64,000 bases of DNA from Pseudomonadota bacterium (GTDB lineage Bacteria > Pseudomonadota > Gammaproteobacteria > Burkholderiales > Rhodocyclaceae), in contig JAFEDK010000002.1 in NCBI GenBank assembly GCA_018241665.1, positions 182,144 through 246,143 on the forward strand, written 5' to 3'. Shown piece after piece: positions 49,057 through 58,472 of the stretch. Positions within the stretch are counted from its first letter, which is position 1; every line of letters begins with the position of its first letter. The translations under genes and the position numbers were made by a program. Under the pieces are notes generated by a model. That model made no database searches. It was given only the letters and a program-made list of their open reading frames with translations, and was not told the DNA's origin.

Positions 49057-50613
49057 ATGGACATGAAAGTCGGCAAGAAAAAGCTGGGCCTCAAGGAGAA
49101 GTACCAGCACATGACCCGCGGCCTGGGCTGGGAAACCACCTACCAGTCGATGGACGACGTGTTCCCCTTCGTCAAGTACGAGGGCATCAAGATCCATGAC
49201 TGGGACAAGTGGGAAGACCCGTTCCGTCTGACCATGGACGCCTACTGGAAGTATCAGGCCGAGAAGGAGCGCAAGCTGTACGCGATCATCGACGCCTATG
49301 CCCAGAACAACGGCCACCTCAACGTCACCGATGCGCGCTACCTCAACGCCATCAAGCTGTTCCTGAACGGCATCAGCCCGCTGGAGTACATGGCCCACCG
49401 CGGCTTCGCGATGACCGGCCGCCAGTTCCCCGGCGTCGGCGCACGGGTCGCCTGCCTGATGCAGTCCCTGGACGAGATCCGCCACGCCCAGACGCAGATC
49501 CACTCCCTGTCCAACTACAACAAGTACTACAACGGCTTCCACGACTACCGGCACATGCTGGAGCGCGTGTGGTACCTGTCGGTGCCGCGCTCGTTCTTCG
49601 ACGACGCCGTCACCGCCGGCCCCTTCGAGTTCATGGTGGCGATCGGCTTCAGCTTCGAGTACGTGCTGACCAACCTGCTGTTTGTGCCCTTCGTGTCCGG
49701 TGCCGCCTACAACGGCGACATGGGCACCATGACCTTCGGCTTCTCGGCCCAGTCCGACGAAGCCCGCCACATGACGCTGGGCCTGGAAGTCATCAAGTTC
49801 GTGCTGGAGCAGGACCCGGACAACCTGCCCATCGTGCAGCAGTGGATCGACAAGTGGACCTGGCGTGGCTACCGCGTGCTGACCCTGGTCGGCATGATGA
49901 TGGACTACATGCTGCCCAAGCGCATCATGAGCTGGAAGGAGGCCTGGGAGGTCTACTTCGAGGAGAACGGCGGTGCGCTGTTCAAGGACCTGGCCCGCTA
50001 CGGCATCCGTCCGCCGAAGTGGCTCGACCAGATCGAGCAGGACAAGGACCACATCTCCCATCAGGCCTGGGCGACCTTCTACAACTACGCCGCGGCGTGC
50101 AACTTCCACACCTGGATCCCCACCGACGACGAGCTGGACTGGCTGTCGCAGAAGTACCCGAACAGCTTCGACAAGTACTACCGGCCGCGCCTGGAGCACT
50201 GGCGCGAGGAGGCCAAGAAGGGCAACCGCTTCTACAACAAGACGCTGCCCATGCTGTGCCAGACCTGCCAGATCCCGATGATCTTCACCGAGCCGGGCGA
50301 CCCGACGCAGATCTGCTACCGCGAGGTCGATTACAAGGACAACAAGTACCACTTCTGCTCCGACGGCTGCAAAGAGATCTTCGAGCACGAGCCGGAGAAG
50401 TACATCCAGGCCTGGCTGCCGGTGCACCAGATCTACCAGGGCAACTGCTTCGAGGAAGGCGTCGATCCGACCGCCGAGGGCTTCGACCCGCTGTCGGCCG
50501 TGCTCGACTACTACCACCTGGCCCAGGGTCGCGACAACCTGGACTTCGAAGGATCGGAAGACCAGAAGAACTTCGAGGCCTGGCGCGGCATGGCGACCAA
50601 GAACGCTGCCTGA
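49057..50613 (+). CDS. dmpN: Phenol hydroxylase P3, oxygenase alpha subunit (diiron)
   Basis: 518-residue catalytic subunit of the bacterial multicomponent monooxygenase family. Diiron ligands are Glu110, Glu140 and His143 (DEIRH), Glu202, Glu236 and His239 (DEARH), in the spacing of toluene and phenol monooxygenases. C-terminal region has zinc-type cysteines (MLCQTCQIPM and FCSDGCKEIF). It hydroxylates phenol to catechol with O2. Start ATG 49057 (MDMKVGKKKLGLKEKY). Confidence 0.97.
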   Translation: MDMKVGKKKLGLKEKYQHMTRGLGWETTYQSMDDVFPFVKYEGIKIHDWDKWEDPFRLTMDAYWKYQAEKERKLYAIIDAYAQNNGHLNVTDARYLNAIKLFLNGISPLEYMAHRGFAMTGRQFPGVGARVACLMQSLDEIRHAQTQIHSLSNYNKYYNGFHDYRHMLERVWYLSVPRSFFDDAVTAGPFEFMVAIGFSFEYVLTNLLFVPFVSGAAYNGDMGTMTFGFSAQSDEARHMTLGLEVIKFVLEQDPDNLPIVQQWIDKWTWRGYRVLTLVGMMMDYMLPKRIMSWKEAWEVYFEENGGALFKDLARYGIRPPKWLDQIEQDKDHISHQAWATFYNYAAACNFHTWIPTDDELDWLSQKYPNSFDKYYRPRLEHWREEAKKGNRFYNKTLPMLCQTCQIPMIFTEPGDPTQICYREVDYKDNKYHFCSDGCKEIFEHEPEKYIQAWLPVHQIYQGNCFEEGVDPTAEGFDPLSAVLDYYHLAQGRDNLDFEGSEDQKNFEAWRGMATKNAA

Positions 50614-50687
50614 CAGACAGGCGTGAGTCCGGCCCGGTGCAGGGCGCCGGCCGGATTCCGCATCGGAAAAATACAAGGAGACAAACC

Positions 50688-51047
50688 ATGGGCGTAGCCG
50701 CCATCAAGGAATATTCCTTCGAGTCCGCCGACCGGCTCGAGAACTTTCACGGCAACCAACTGCTGTACATCGGCTGGGACCAGCACCTGCTGTTCTGTGC
50801 GCCGTTCTGCCTGCCGTTCCCGCCGAGCATGCGTTTCGGCGACATCATCGACAAGGTTCTGCCGGGCGTCTTCGGCTACCACCCCGACTTCGCCAAGGTC
50901 GACTGGAGCAAGGTCGAGTGGCTGAAGTCCAGCCAGCCGTGGCAACCGGACTTCAACAAGACGCTGGCCGAACTGGGGCTCAAGCACAAGGACGTGCTGC
51001 GCTTCCGCACCCCGGGCCTTACCGGCATCAAGGGTTCTGCGAGCTGA
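50688..51047 (+). CDS. dmpO: Phenol hydroxylase P4, oxygenase gamma subunit
   Basis: 119-residue small oxygenase subunit. Starts MGVAAIKEYSF and holds FHGNQLLYIGWDQHLLFCAPFCLPFPP, characteristic of DmpO. ATG 50688 has AAGGAG nine bases upstream. It is followed after 3 bp by dmpP. Confidence 0.95.
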   Translation: MGVAAIKEYSFESADRLENFHGNQLLYIGWDQHLLFCAPFCLPFPPSMRFGDIIDKVLPGVFGYHPDFAKVDWSKVEWLKSSQPWQPDFNKTLAELGLKHKDVLRFRTPGLTGIKGSAS

Positions 51048-51050
51048 ATC

Positions 51051-52106
51051 ATGTCCTACGAGCTGACCATCGAACCCCTCGGCCAGACCATCGAGGTCGA
51101 GGAGGGGCAGACCATTCTCGATGCCTCCCTGCGTGCCGGCATCTGGCTGCCCCACGCGTGCTGCCACGGCCTGTGCGCCACCTGCAAGGTGCAGGTGGTG
51201 GACGGGGAAGTGGATCACGGTGAAGCGTCGAGCTTCGCGCTGATGGATTTCGAGCGCACCGAAGGCAAGACCCTGGCCTGCTGTGCGCGCCTCGAAAGCG
51301 ACGTGACCATCGAAGCGGAAATCGAGGAGGAGCCGGATGCCGAATCCATCCCGGTGAAGGACTTCCCCGGCACCGTGAAGCGCATCGAGCAGCTCACGCC
51401 GACCATCAAGGGTATCTTCGTCGAGCTCGACGAGCCCATCCACTTCCAGGCCGGCCAGTACATCAACCTGGACATTCCCGGCCTCGGCATCAGCCGCGCC
51501 TTCTCCCTGGCCAACGTGCCGTCGACGGGGCGGGAGATCGAGCTCAACGTGCGCATCGTGCCCGGCGGCACCGGTACCGGCTATCTCCACGAGAAGCTGG
51601 CGGAAGGGGATGGTGTCAAGCTCTCAGGCCCCTACGGTCGCTTCTTCGTGCGCAAGTCGGCCAATGTGCCGCTGCTCTTCATGGCCGGCGGCTCGGGGTT
51701 GTCCAGCCCGCGCAGCATGATCCTCGACCTGCTGGCCGAGGGCAGCACGCTGCCGATCACCCTGGTGTACGGCCAGCGCAGCCGCGCAGAGCTCTATTAC
51801 CACGACGAGTTCCTGGCGCTGGCGGAGAAGTATCCCAACTTCACCTACGTGCCGGCGCTGTCGGACGAGCCGGCAGATTCGTCGTGGCAGGGCTTCCGGG
51901 GTTTCGTGCACGAGGCGGCCAAGGCCCACTTCGACAACGACTTCCGCGGGCGCAAGGCCTATCTGTGCGGCCCGCCGATGATGATCGACGCGTGCATCTC
52001 GACGCTGATGCAGGGCCGCCTGTTCGAGAACGACATCTATACGGAGAAATTCTTCTCTGCGGCGGATGCCCAGCAGGTGCGCAGCCCGCTGTTCAAGCGG
52101 GTGTAG
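51051..52106 (+). CDS. dmpP: Phenol hydroxylase P5, NADH:ferredoxin-type reductase
   Basis: 351-residue reductase that delivers NADH electrons to the oxygenase. The N-terminal plant-type [2Fe-2S] domain has CCHGLCATC and ACCAR cysteines; the FAD domain has RAFSLANVPS; the NAD domain has FMAGGSGLSSPRSMI and LCGPPMMIDACI. It is the last hydroxylase gene and is followed by a REPIN-like doublet. Confidence 0.96.
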   Translation: MSYELTIEPLGQTIEVEEGQTILDASLRAGIWLPHACCHGLCATCKVQVVDGEVDHGEASSFALMDFERTEGKTLACCARLESDVTIEAEIEEEPDAESIPVKDFPGTVKRIEQLTPTIKGIFVELDEPIHFQAGQYINLDIPGLGISRAFSLANVPSTGREIELNVRIVPGGTGTGYLHEKLAEGDGVKLSGPYGRFFVRKSANVPLLFMAGGSGLSSPRSMILDLLAEGSTLPITLVYGQRSRAELYYHDEFLALAEKYPNFTYVPALSDEPADSSWQGFRGFVHEAAKAHFDNDFRGRKAYLCGPPMMIDACISTLMQGRLFENDIYTEKFFSAADAQQVRSPLFKRV

Positions 52107-52146
52107 GCGGAACGGTACCCCCCGGAAAAGGCAAGCTCATATCCCT

Positions 52147-52213
52147 GTGGGGGCGAATTCATTCGCCCGACAAGCGCGGATCAAGCACCACGGGCGAATG
52201 AATTCGCCCCCAC
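52147..52213. repeat. REPIN-like doublet 7
   Basis: Left arm 52147-52168 and right arm 52192-52213 are exact inverted copies of the 22-bp unit, 67 bp overall, between dmpP and dmpB. Could end the hydroxylase transcript. Confidence 0.9.
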
Positions 52214-52264
52214 AGCGAGGAGTGCCGAGGCTCCGTTTGCGATTTAAATCGATATAAAAATAAA

Positions 52265-52293
52265 ATCTCGAGAATAAATTGACTTATCGAGAT
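52265..52293 (+). promoter_or_regulatory. 29-bp inverted operator, copy 3 (dmpB promoter)
   Basis: Arms ATCTCGA (52265-52271) and TCGAGAT (52287-52293) enclose a TTGAC. The left arm extends to ATCTCGAGAA as at the other three sites. It overlaps the -35 box of the dmpB promoter, so a bound protein would block RNA polymerase. Confidence 0.65.
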
Positions 52294-52306
52294 GAGTGTT
52301 TAAGAT
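52279..52306 (+). promoter_or_regulatory. Sigma70-type promoter of dmpB
   Basis: TTGACT (52279-52284), 16-bp spacer, TAAGAT (52301-52306). It would start transcription about 80 bp before dmpB. Confidence 0.6.
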
Positions 52307-52396
52307 AACCACAGTGCCCGCCGGGTCGGGAAACCGCGCCGCAACGCGGTTTCCCGGACCATGCCGGCATCCACAAGGACAAGAGGAGATAACGAA

Positions 52397-53326
52397 ATGG
52401 CAATGACCGGAGTTCTGCGTCCCGGCCACATGCAGCTGCGTGTGCTGGATCTGGAAGAGGGCGTCAATCACTACAAGAATGTGCTGGGCCTCATCGAGAC
52501 CGGCCGCGACGCCCAGGGCCGCGTGTACTTCAAGGCCTGGGACGAGCGTGACCACCACAGCCTGATCCTGCGCGAGGCGGAATCCGCCGGCATGGACTTC
52601 TTCGCCTTCAAGGTGGCCGACAAGGCCACGCTGGAAAAGCTCAATGGCGATCTGCGGGCCTACGGCGTCCAGACCGAGCGCATCCCCGCCGGCGAGCTGC
52701 TGGAAACCGGCGAGCGCGTGCGCTTCGAGATTCCGTCCGGCCACCAGATCGAGCTCTACGCCGAGAAGACCGACGTGGGCAACGGCATGAGCTACGTCAA
52801 TCCGGACCCGTGGACGCCCGATGCCGAGCGTGGCATCGCGCCGGTGCGCCTCGACCACTGTCTGCTCTACGGGCCGGACATCGAGAAGGTGCAGAAGCTG
52901 TTCAAGGACGTGCTGGGCTTCTACCTGGTCGAGCGCGTGCTGATGGAAGACGGCGAAACCGACCTGGCGATCTGGCTGTCCTGCTCCCACAAGGCCCACG
53001 ACATCGCCTTCGTGCGCCACCCGGAGCCGGGCAAGCTGCACCACGTGTCCTTCCTGCTGGATACCTGGGAGAAGGTCCTGCGCGCCGCCGACATCATGTC
53101 GATGAACAAGGTGTCCATCGACATTGGCCCGACCCGCCACGGCGTGACCCGCGGTACCACGATCTACGCCTTCGACCCGTCAGGCAACCGCTTCGAGACC
53201 TTCTGCGGCGGCTACCAGCCCTATCCGGACTACGCGCCGATCACCTGGACCTGGGAAGAGGTCGGGACGGGCGTGTTCTACCATGACCGCAAGCTCAACG
53301 AGCGCTTCCTGACGGTCGTTTCCTGA
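52397..53326 (+). CDS. dmpB: Catechol 2,3-dioxygenase
   Basis: 309-residue Fe(II) extradiol dioxygenase that opens catechol to 2-hydroxymuconic semialdehyde. Iron ligands are His154 (RLDHC), His215/216 region (KLHHVSF) and Glu267 (RFETFCGG); length equals XylE/DmpB. ATG 52397 has AGAGGAG upstream. It is a separate transcription unit with its own promoter and operator rather than the end of the dmpKLMNOP message, and is followed by a hairpin. Confidence 0.97.
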   Translation: MAMTGVLRPGHMQLRVLDLEEGVNHYKNVLGLIETGRDAQGRVYFKAWDERDHHSLILREAESAGMDFFAFKVADKATLEKLNGDLRAYGVQTERIPAGELLETGERVRFEIPSGHQIELYAEKTDVGNGMSYVNPDPWTPDAERGIAPVRLDHCLLYGPDIEKVQKLFKDVLGFYLVERVLMEDGETDLAIWLSCSHKAHDIAFVRHPEPGKLHHVSFLLDTWEKVLRAADIMSMNKVSIDIGPTRHGVTRGTTIYAFDPSGNRFETFCGGYQPYPDYAPITWTWEEVGTGVFYHDRKLNERFLTVVS

Positions 53327-53335
53327 GCACCCCAA

Positions 53336-53356
53336 GGGCTGGGCCAAGCCCAGCCC
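53336..53356. terminator. Hairpin between convergent dmpB and PAS-GGDEF-EAL genes
   Basis: GGGCTGGGC (53336-53344) pairs with GCCCAGCCC (53348-53356), loop CAA. No T-tract on either strand, but it fills the 32-bp gap between the two stop codons. Confidence 0.5.
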
Positions 53357-53358
53357 GC

Positions 53359-56300
53359 TCAGTGATGCCGGCCGGCCGCGGTACCCGCGGTCAGGCCGGC
53401 GGTCAGGATCGCCGCCTCGACGGGGCGGCTCATCAGATAGCCCTGCACTTCGTGGCAGCCGATGCCCGACAGGAAATCCAGCTGCTCGCGGGTTTCCACC
53501 CCTTCGGCAATCACCCTCAGCTTCAGTGACTGGCCCATGCGCACGATGGCCTCGGCGATGGCGCGGTCTTCCTCGTCGTCCGGGATGTCCTTGACGAAGG
53601 ACTGGTCCACCTTCAGCTTGCTGACCTGGAAACGCTTCAGATAAGCCAGGCTTGAGTAGCCGGTGCCGAAGTCGTCGATGGCCACCGACATGCCAAGGCT
53701 GCGCACGTAGGCGATCAGCTCGATGAAGCGGGCGGCGTCGCTCATCAGCGCCGACTCGGTGAGTTCCAGCTCGATCAGCTGCGGGTCGGCGCCGGTGTCC
53801 CTCAGCACGGCAGCCAGCGTGGCCGAGAAGTCGTCCCGGTGCAGCTGCACCGCCGACACGTTGACGGCGATCTTCAAGGCCTTGCCAGCGTCAGCCCAGG
53901 TACGGGCCTGGCGGCAGGATTCGTACAGCGCCCATTCGCCGATCGGCAGGATCAAGCCGGTGTCTTCGGCCAGCGGGATGAAGCGTCCCGGGCTGATCTC
54001 GCCCAGCTGCGGCGAGCGCCAGCGCATCAATGCTTCGGCGCCGATCATGCGGCCGTCGCCGATGGTGAACTGGGGTTGATAGACCAGCCGCAACTCGCCT
54101 GCGCCGAGGGCCCGGCGCAGCTGGGTGGTCAGGGACAGGCGCTCGGCCGAGTCCTGGTTCATCCGTTCGTCGAAGAAGCTGAAGGTTGCGCGACCGCGGG
54201 CCTTGGCGTGGTACATGGCCATATCGGCCTTCTTCAGCAGGGTGTCGAAATCCTTGCCGTCACCCGGTGACACGGCGACGCCCAGCGTGCCGGTGGCGGT
54301 CAGCGCGTGGCCGCCGAGCTCGAAGGGCTTTTCCAGGGCGCGGCAGATCTTCTCCGCCACCGCGGCGTAGAAGCGCGTGGACTCGTCCCCTTCGACCAGG
54401 ATGATGAACTCGTCGCCGCCCAGGCGGCTGATCGTGTCGCTGTGGCGCAGGCAGCCGGCCAGGCGGTTGGTCACGGCCATCAGCAGGTCGTCGCCGATGG
54501 CGTGGCCGAGGGTGTCGTTGATGTGCTTGAACTGGTCCAGGTCGAGGAAGAACATCCCCAGCGTGCCGTTGTTGCGGACGCTGCGCTGGAAGGACTGCTC
54601 GAACCGGTCACGCAACAGGATGCGGTTGGGTAGGCCGGTCAGCGCGTCGTGGTGGGCCATGTATTGGATCTGCGCTTCGGCAGCCTTGCGGGCGCTGATG
54701 TCGCTGAAGGCCGCCACGTAGTGGGCGACGCTGGCGTCGGGATTGCGCACGACGCGGATGGTCAGCCACTTGGGGTAGACGCGGCCGCTCTTGTGGCGGT
54801 CCACGATCTCGCCCTCCCAGCGGTCGTCCCGGGCCAGGGCTTCCCACATGGACTTGTAGAAGTCGTCCTCGTGCTGGCCGGACTTCAGGATGGACGGGCT
54901 GCGGCCGAGCACCTCCGCCGCCGCGTAGCCGGTGATGGTGCTGAAGGCCGAGTTGACGCTCTCGATACGGTTGTTTGCATCGGTCACCATCAGCGCCTCG
55001 TTGCTGTGGTTGAAGACCAGCTGGGCCAGTTCCAGCTGGGCGTGCTGCTCGCGCTGGCGGGTGATGTCGCTGAAGACCCAGATGGCGCCTTCGCTGCCGC
55101 TGCGTGCATCCACCGGCCTGCCCGACAGGCGGATCCATACGTGGCTGCCGTCCTTGCGCAGCATGCGGACGTCGCCCTCGCTGTAGCCGCGGGTTGCCAG
55201 CTCCTGGTAGATATGGCCGCCGACCTCCAGGTAGTCCGTACGGCTCGAATAGAGGATCTCGGTGCTCTGGCCGATCAGGTCCGAGGGCGAGTGGTAGCCG
55301 AAGATCGCCGCCATGTGCTGGTTGGCGTCGAGGATCAGGCGGTCGCGGCAGAAAATGATGCCCACATGGGCGTTGTCGAAGATCGCCCGCTGCTGGACCA
55401 GCAGGCGGCCGATGCGGGCCTCGCCTTCCTTCAGCGAAGTGATGTCGCCAACCGTCAGCACGAAGCCTTCGTCGGGCATCGGGAAGCGCCCGAGCTCCAG
55501 TACCGGGCCGTCGCCGCTGCGCTGCTCGAAGCGCGTGGCCCTGGATTGGGGGGCCAGGCCCGGCGGGCACAGGCGGCTGATCGCCGCGCTGTGGCGGCGC
55601 AGGGTGGCGAGGGGGCTGCCGGTTTCGGCGAGGGGCGCCGGCAGGGCCAGCAGCGTGAAGAAGCGCTGGTTGCAGGCCACCAGGCGTTCGTCCCGGTCGA
55701 AGACGGCGATGCCCTGGTCGATGCTGTCCAGGGTGGATTGCAGCAGCTGGGACTTGCGGGCCAGGGCTTCCTGGCGCAGCAGGGCCTCCTCGGCCTTCAG
55801 GTCGGTCACGTCGGAATAGATGCCGACCAGGCCGCCGTCGTCCATGCGCCGTTCGCGGATCTGCAGGATCTGCCCCGACGGAAGCTTCAGTTCGCTGCGC
55901 TCCCGCCTGTTGCGGCAGGCCTGGAAGCGGTGGGGCAGCGTGGGGTCGGTGGCGCAGGCGGCCAGCAGCTCGCCGAAGGGGCGGCCGCCGAGGTGGCCGT
56001 CGAGGCCCCACAGCCGCCGGAAGGCTTCGTTGCAGAGCAGGATGTGGTCGTCGGCATCGAACAGCGCGAAGCCGTCGGACATGTTGTCCATCGCTGCCTC
56101 GAGCTGGTGGCGGGCGGCGCTGGCCTCGGCGGACATCTCGCGCAGGGCCTTCAGGGTGGCGACCAGCTCCTCGGTGCGCTGGCGGATCTGCTCTTCCAGC
56201 ATGAAGGTGGTCTGCAGCAGCCCGTAGCCCCGTTCTGGCGCCGCCGGGTTGCTCTCCACCTGGTAGACCAGGGCGTCGATCATGCGGTCCCGGCGCTCGA

Positions 56301-56361
56301 TCTCGGCGCGCAGGCCGGCGGGGTCGTCCGGGGCGCAGCGCAGGTCGTCCGGCGGGCTCAT
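53359..56361 (-). CDS. Multi-PAS GGDEF-EAL cyclic-di-GMP protein
   Basis: 1000 residues, no membrane helix. A coiled-coil start (about 45-85) is followed by four PAS domains (from roughly 85, 205, 335 and 455; for example AMDNMSDGFALFDADD and VFNHSNEALMVTDANN), a GGDEF domain with RLGGDEFIIL and an EAL domain with GAEALMRW and DDFGTGYSSL. Both enzymatic motifs are intact. Its ATG overlaps the stop codon of the FIST gene, so the two are translated together and probably work as a sensor pair. Confidence 0.92.
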   Translation of the reverse strand: MSPPDDLRCAPDDPAGLRAEIERRDRMIDALVYQVESNPAAPERGYGLLQTTFMLEEQIRQRTEELVATLKALREMSAEASAARHQLEAAMDNMSDGFALFDADDHILLCNEAFRRLWGLDGHLGGRPFGELLAACATDPTLPHRFQACRNRRERSELKLPSGQILQIRERRMDDGGLVGIYSDVTDLKAEEALLRQEALARKSQLLQSTLDSIDQGIAVFDRDERLVACNQRFFTLLALPAPLAETGSPLATLRRHSAAISRLCPPGLAPQSRATRFEQRSGDGPVLELGRFPMPDEGFVLTVGDITSLKEGEARIGRLLVQQRAIFDNAHVGIIFCRDRLILDANQHMAAIFGYHSPSDLIGQSTEILYSSRTDYLEVGGHIYQELATRGYSEGDVRMLRKDGSHVWIRLSGRPVDARSGSEGAIWVFSDITRQREQHAQLELAQLVFNHSNEALMVTDANNRIESVNSAFSTITGYAAAEVLGRSPSILKSGQHEDDFYKSMWEALARDDRWEGEIVDRHKSGRVYPKWLTIRVVRNPDASVAHYVAAFSDISARKAAEAQIQYMAHHDALTGLPNRILLRDRFEQSFQRSVRNNGTLGMFFLDLDQFKHINDTLGHAIGDDLLMAVTNRLAGCLRHSDTISRLGGDEFIILVEGDESTRFYAAVAEKICRALEKPFELGGHALTATGTLGVAVSPGDGKDFDTLLKKADMAMYHAKARGRATFSFFDERMNQDSAERLSLTTQLRRALGAGELRLVYQPQFTIGDGRMIGAEALMRWRSPQLGEISPGRFIPLAEDTGLILPIGEWALYESCRQARTWADAGKALKIAVNVSAVQLHRDDFSATLAAVLRDTGADPQLIELELTESALMSDAARFIELIAYVRSLGMSVAIDDFGTGYSSLAYLKRFQVSKLKVDQSFVKDIPDDEEDRAIAEAIVRMGQSLKLRVIAEGVETREQLDFLSGIGCHEVQGYLMSRPVEAAILTAGLTAGTAAGRHH

Positions 56362-57527
56362 CTGCGTGCCTCCTTGCCGAACGCGATGCCGGTGAAGGTC
56401 TGGTTCAGGTGCAGGCCGAGGAACTGCTCGCCAAAGGTGTTGAAGCCGACGACGCGACCATCGGCCAGGCGACGGCCGACCACGTCTGCAATGCCGGTCT
56501 CGGTGGCTGCCAGGCGGCGCAGGATGCAGTCGCAGCCGAGGATCAGGTCGGCCTCGCCGACGGCCGTGGAGGCGGCGCCGAGGGCCTTGTCCAGATTCGT
56601 CAGCAGGTTTTCGCCGCGGGCGATCTTGAAGACGATGCCGCGGTCGATGGCACAGAAGAAGTCGAGGCTGCCGTCCGGGTTGGCGCGCTGGATCGAACGC
56701 ACGAAGTCGGTGCCGCCAATGCGCACGAGGACGGGGTTGGCGGCAAAGATGGCGGGGGTCAGCTCGGCAGCCGTGAGGCCGAGGGCATGAGCGTATTCAT
56801 CGGCCGCCGGGCAGCCGTTCAGTTCGGTGACGCGGCGCTCGGTGGGGATCGCTCCGGTGACGATCAGGCGTGCGCTGGTGGGGGTGAAATGCTGGGTGTG
56901 GAAGACCTCCAGCGGGCGGTGGCTGACGCCCACCAGCAGGACGGCCGCGTTCTTCACCAGCCGCCCCTTGTAGATCACCCGGGTATCCACGAAGTGCAGG
57001 TCGTCACCAGCCGAGCCGCCGGACAGGGGAATTCCGCCGAGGCCGTCGTGGAAGGCACGGGCGACGCTTTCCTCGCGGCCGCACAACCCGTCCACCAGCA
57101 TGAAGGCGAAGCAGGACAGGCTGTCCAGACGAGTGTGGCGGGCCTGCAGGGCGTTGCGCAGGTCGCGGGCGAAGGCCGTCATGCAGTGCAGGTCGAGGCG
57201 ATCCAGGCCGTCGAGCAGCCCGATCTCGAAGTCGATCACGTCGTCGCCGAGGGAGGCGCCGGCCAGGCTGGCCTGCTGGTAGCCCCGTGGGCCGATTTCG
57301 CCGGCGGTCGTGCAGCCGATCTGCGGCGTGCGTCCGAAGGCCATGGCGAGACCGGCCTCGAGTTGTTCCGGTGCAAAACTGCTGGAGGCGAATACCAGGG
57401 ACAGGCGGTTGGGCGCAGGGGCGAGCTGGCTGGCGAGCTGGCGGGCCGCTTCGGTGGCGTCCGCGTGCTGGCTTTCGCCGACGCGGATGCCCTCCGCGGG
57501 GTCTCCGTTGGCGGGGTGGGGCTTCAT
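56358..57527 (-). CDS. FIST-domain sensor protein
   Basis: 389 residues with a FIST N domain (about 40-225: LSLVFASSSF, GCTTAGEIGPRGY, GGIPLSGGSAGDD) and a FIST C domain (about 235-375: CPAADEYAHALG, DFFCAIDRGIVFKIARGENL, FNTFGEQF). FIST proteins are thought to sense small molecules, often amino acids, and occur with signalling enzymes. ATG 57527 has GAGGAG upstream. It overlaps the GGDEF-EAL gene by four bases. Confidence 0.88.
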   Translation of the reverse strand: MKPHPANGDPAEGIRVGESQHADATEAARQLASQLAPAPNRLSLVFASSSFAPEQLEAGLAMAFGRTPQIGCTTAGEIGPRGYQQASLAGASLGDDVIDFEIGLLDGLDRLDLHCMTAFARDLRNALQARHTRLDSLSCFAFMLVDGLCGREESVARAFHDGLGGIPLSGGSAGDDLHFVDTRVIYKGRLVKNAAVLLVGVSHRPLEVFHTQHFTPTSARLIVTGAIPTERRVTELNGCPAADEYAHALGLTAAELTPAIFAANPVLVRIGGTDFVRSIQRANPDGSLDFFCAIDRGIVFKIARGENLLTNLDKALGAASTAVGEADLILGCDCILRRLAATETGIADVVGRRLADGRVVGFNTFGEQFLGLHLNQTFTGIAFGKEARR

Positions 57528-57667
57528 TGTAATTGTGTCTCCTCGGCGTGGCGCGTCGGGCGCGGCCACTGCGGCCGGCGTGGGCACGCCGGCAGGAGAT
57601 TAACGGAGCGGCGGGCGTATGTCTTTAGTTATATCGCACCGAAGCCGGCAGTCCGGCTGGCGTGGAT

Positions 57668-58378
57668 CTAGCTAATGAAGTCCGCTGGCAGCTGGCGGAC
57701 TGCATCCAGCGTGCGCAGGATGTGATCGGAGAGGATACGCGTGGCCTCGGCGCTGTTGCGGGCCAGCGCCGCATCGACGATGGCCTGGTGCTCGGCGTGG
57801 ACGTCCCGCGGGATCGGCTGGCGGAACAGGGACAGGCGGCGGTAGCGCTCCGACTGGTGGTACAGGATGTTCTGGAAGTGGCGGATCCAGCGTGACGGGC
57901 AGGCCGAGATCAGCACCTCGTGGAAGGCCCGGTTGCGCAGCTCCCATTCCTCCCGGGTGCCCTTGGCGCCATCGACGAGCTTGTCTTCGGCGCGGGACAG
58001 CATGTGGAAGGCCGCCACCACGTTGGCCTCCCAGGTGTCGTCGCCGAGCTCGATGGACTGCTGCAGCGCCGACGTTTCAAGCAGTACGCGGGTGCGGGTG
58101 ATGTCGGCGAAATCGTCGAGGGAGATCGGCGCGACACGGAAGCCGCGCTGCCCCTGGGCAACCACCAGCGCGTCGGTGACGAGCAGCTGCAGCGCCTCGC
58201 GCAGGGTGCCGGCACCCACTTCATATTGATCCTTCAGGTGCTCGACCCGCAGCTTTTCGCCGGGGCGGTGCACGCCTTCGATGATGTCCCGGCGCAGCTG
58301 GCGGTAGGCCGCCTCGGCCAGGGTCTTGGGTTCGTCGGCCTCGCTGGCGAGGTCGGTGCTGGTGACTAGGTCGTTCAT
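57668..58378 (-). CDS. FCD-type GntR repressor of the phenol cluster (AphS-like)
   Basis: 236 residues: winged HTH (about 18-85, LAEAAYRQLRRDIIEGVHRPGEKLRVEHLKDQYEVGAGTLREALQ, quoted in part as RPGEKLRVEHL and GTLREAL) followed by an FCD ligand domain with metal-binding His residues (NRAFHEVLI, HQAIVDAAL). Divergent from the lower-pathway operon. In Comamonas testosteroni the GntR proteins AphS/PhcS repress phenol genes, so this is a likely counterpart. The repeated ATCTCGAGA sites are the best candidate operators. ATG 58378 follows a long non-conserved open frame that was discarded. Confidence 0.82.
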   Translation of the reverse strand: MNDLVTSTDLASEADEPKTLAEAAYRQLRRDIIEGVHRPGEKLRVEHLKDQYEVGAGTLREALQLLVTDALVVAQGQRGFRVAPISLDDFADITRTRVLLETSALQQSIELGDDTWEANVVAAFHMLSRAEDKLVDGAKGTREEWELRNRAFHEVLISACPSRWIRHFQNILYHQSERYRRLSLFRQPIPRDVHAEHQAIVDAALARNSAEATRILSDHILRTLDAVRQLPADFIS

Positions 58379-58472
58379 GGTGTGGATTTCCGGTGTTTCC
58401 GGCGGGTCCCGTGGGTACCTGCCTGTTGTTATGAATTCTAGCCGAAGCGGCTTGGTACGATCATAATCAAAA

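Noticed and set aside
57643-57658. AGCCGG-CAGT-CCGGCT hairpin after the GntR gene as terminator
   Set aside because: Only a 6-bp stem and no T-tract on the - strand.
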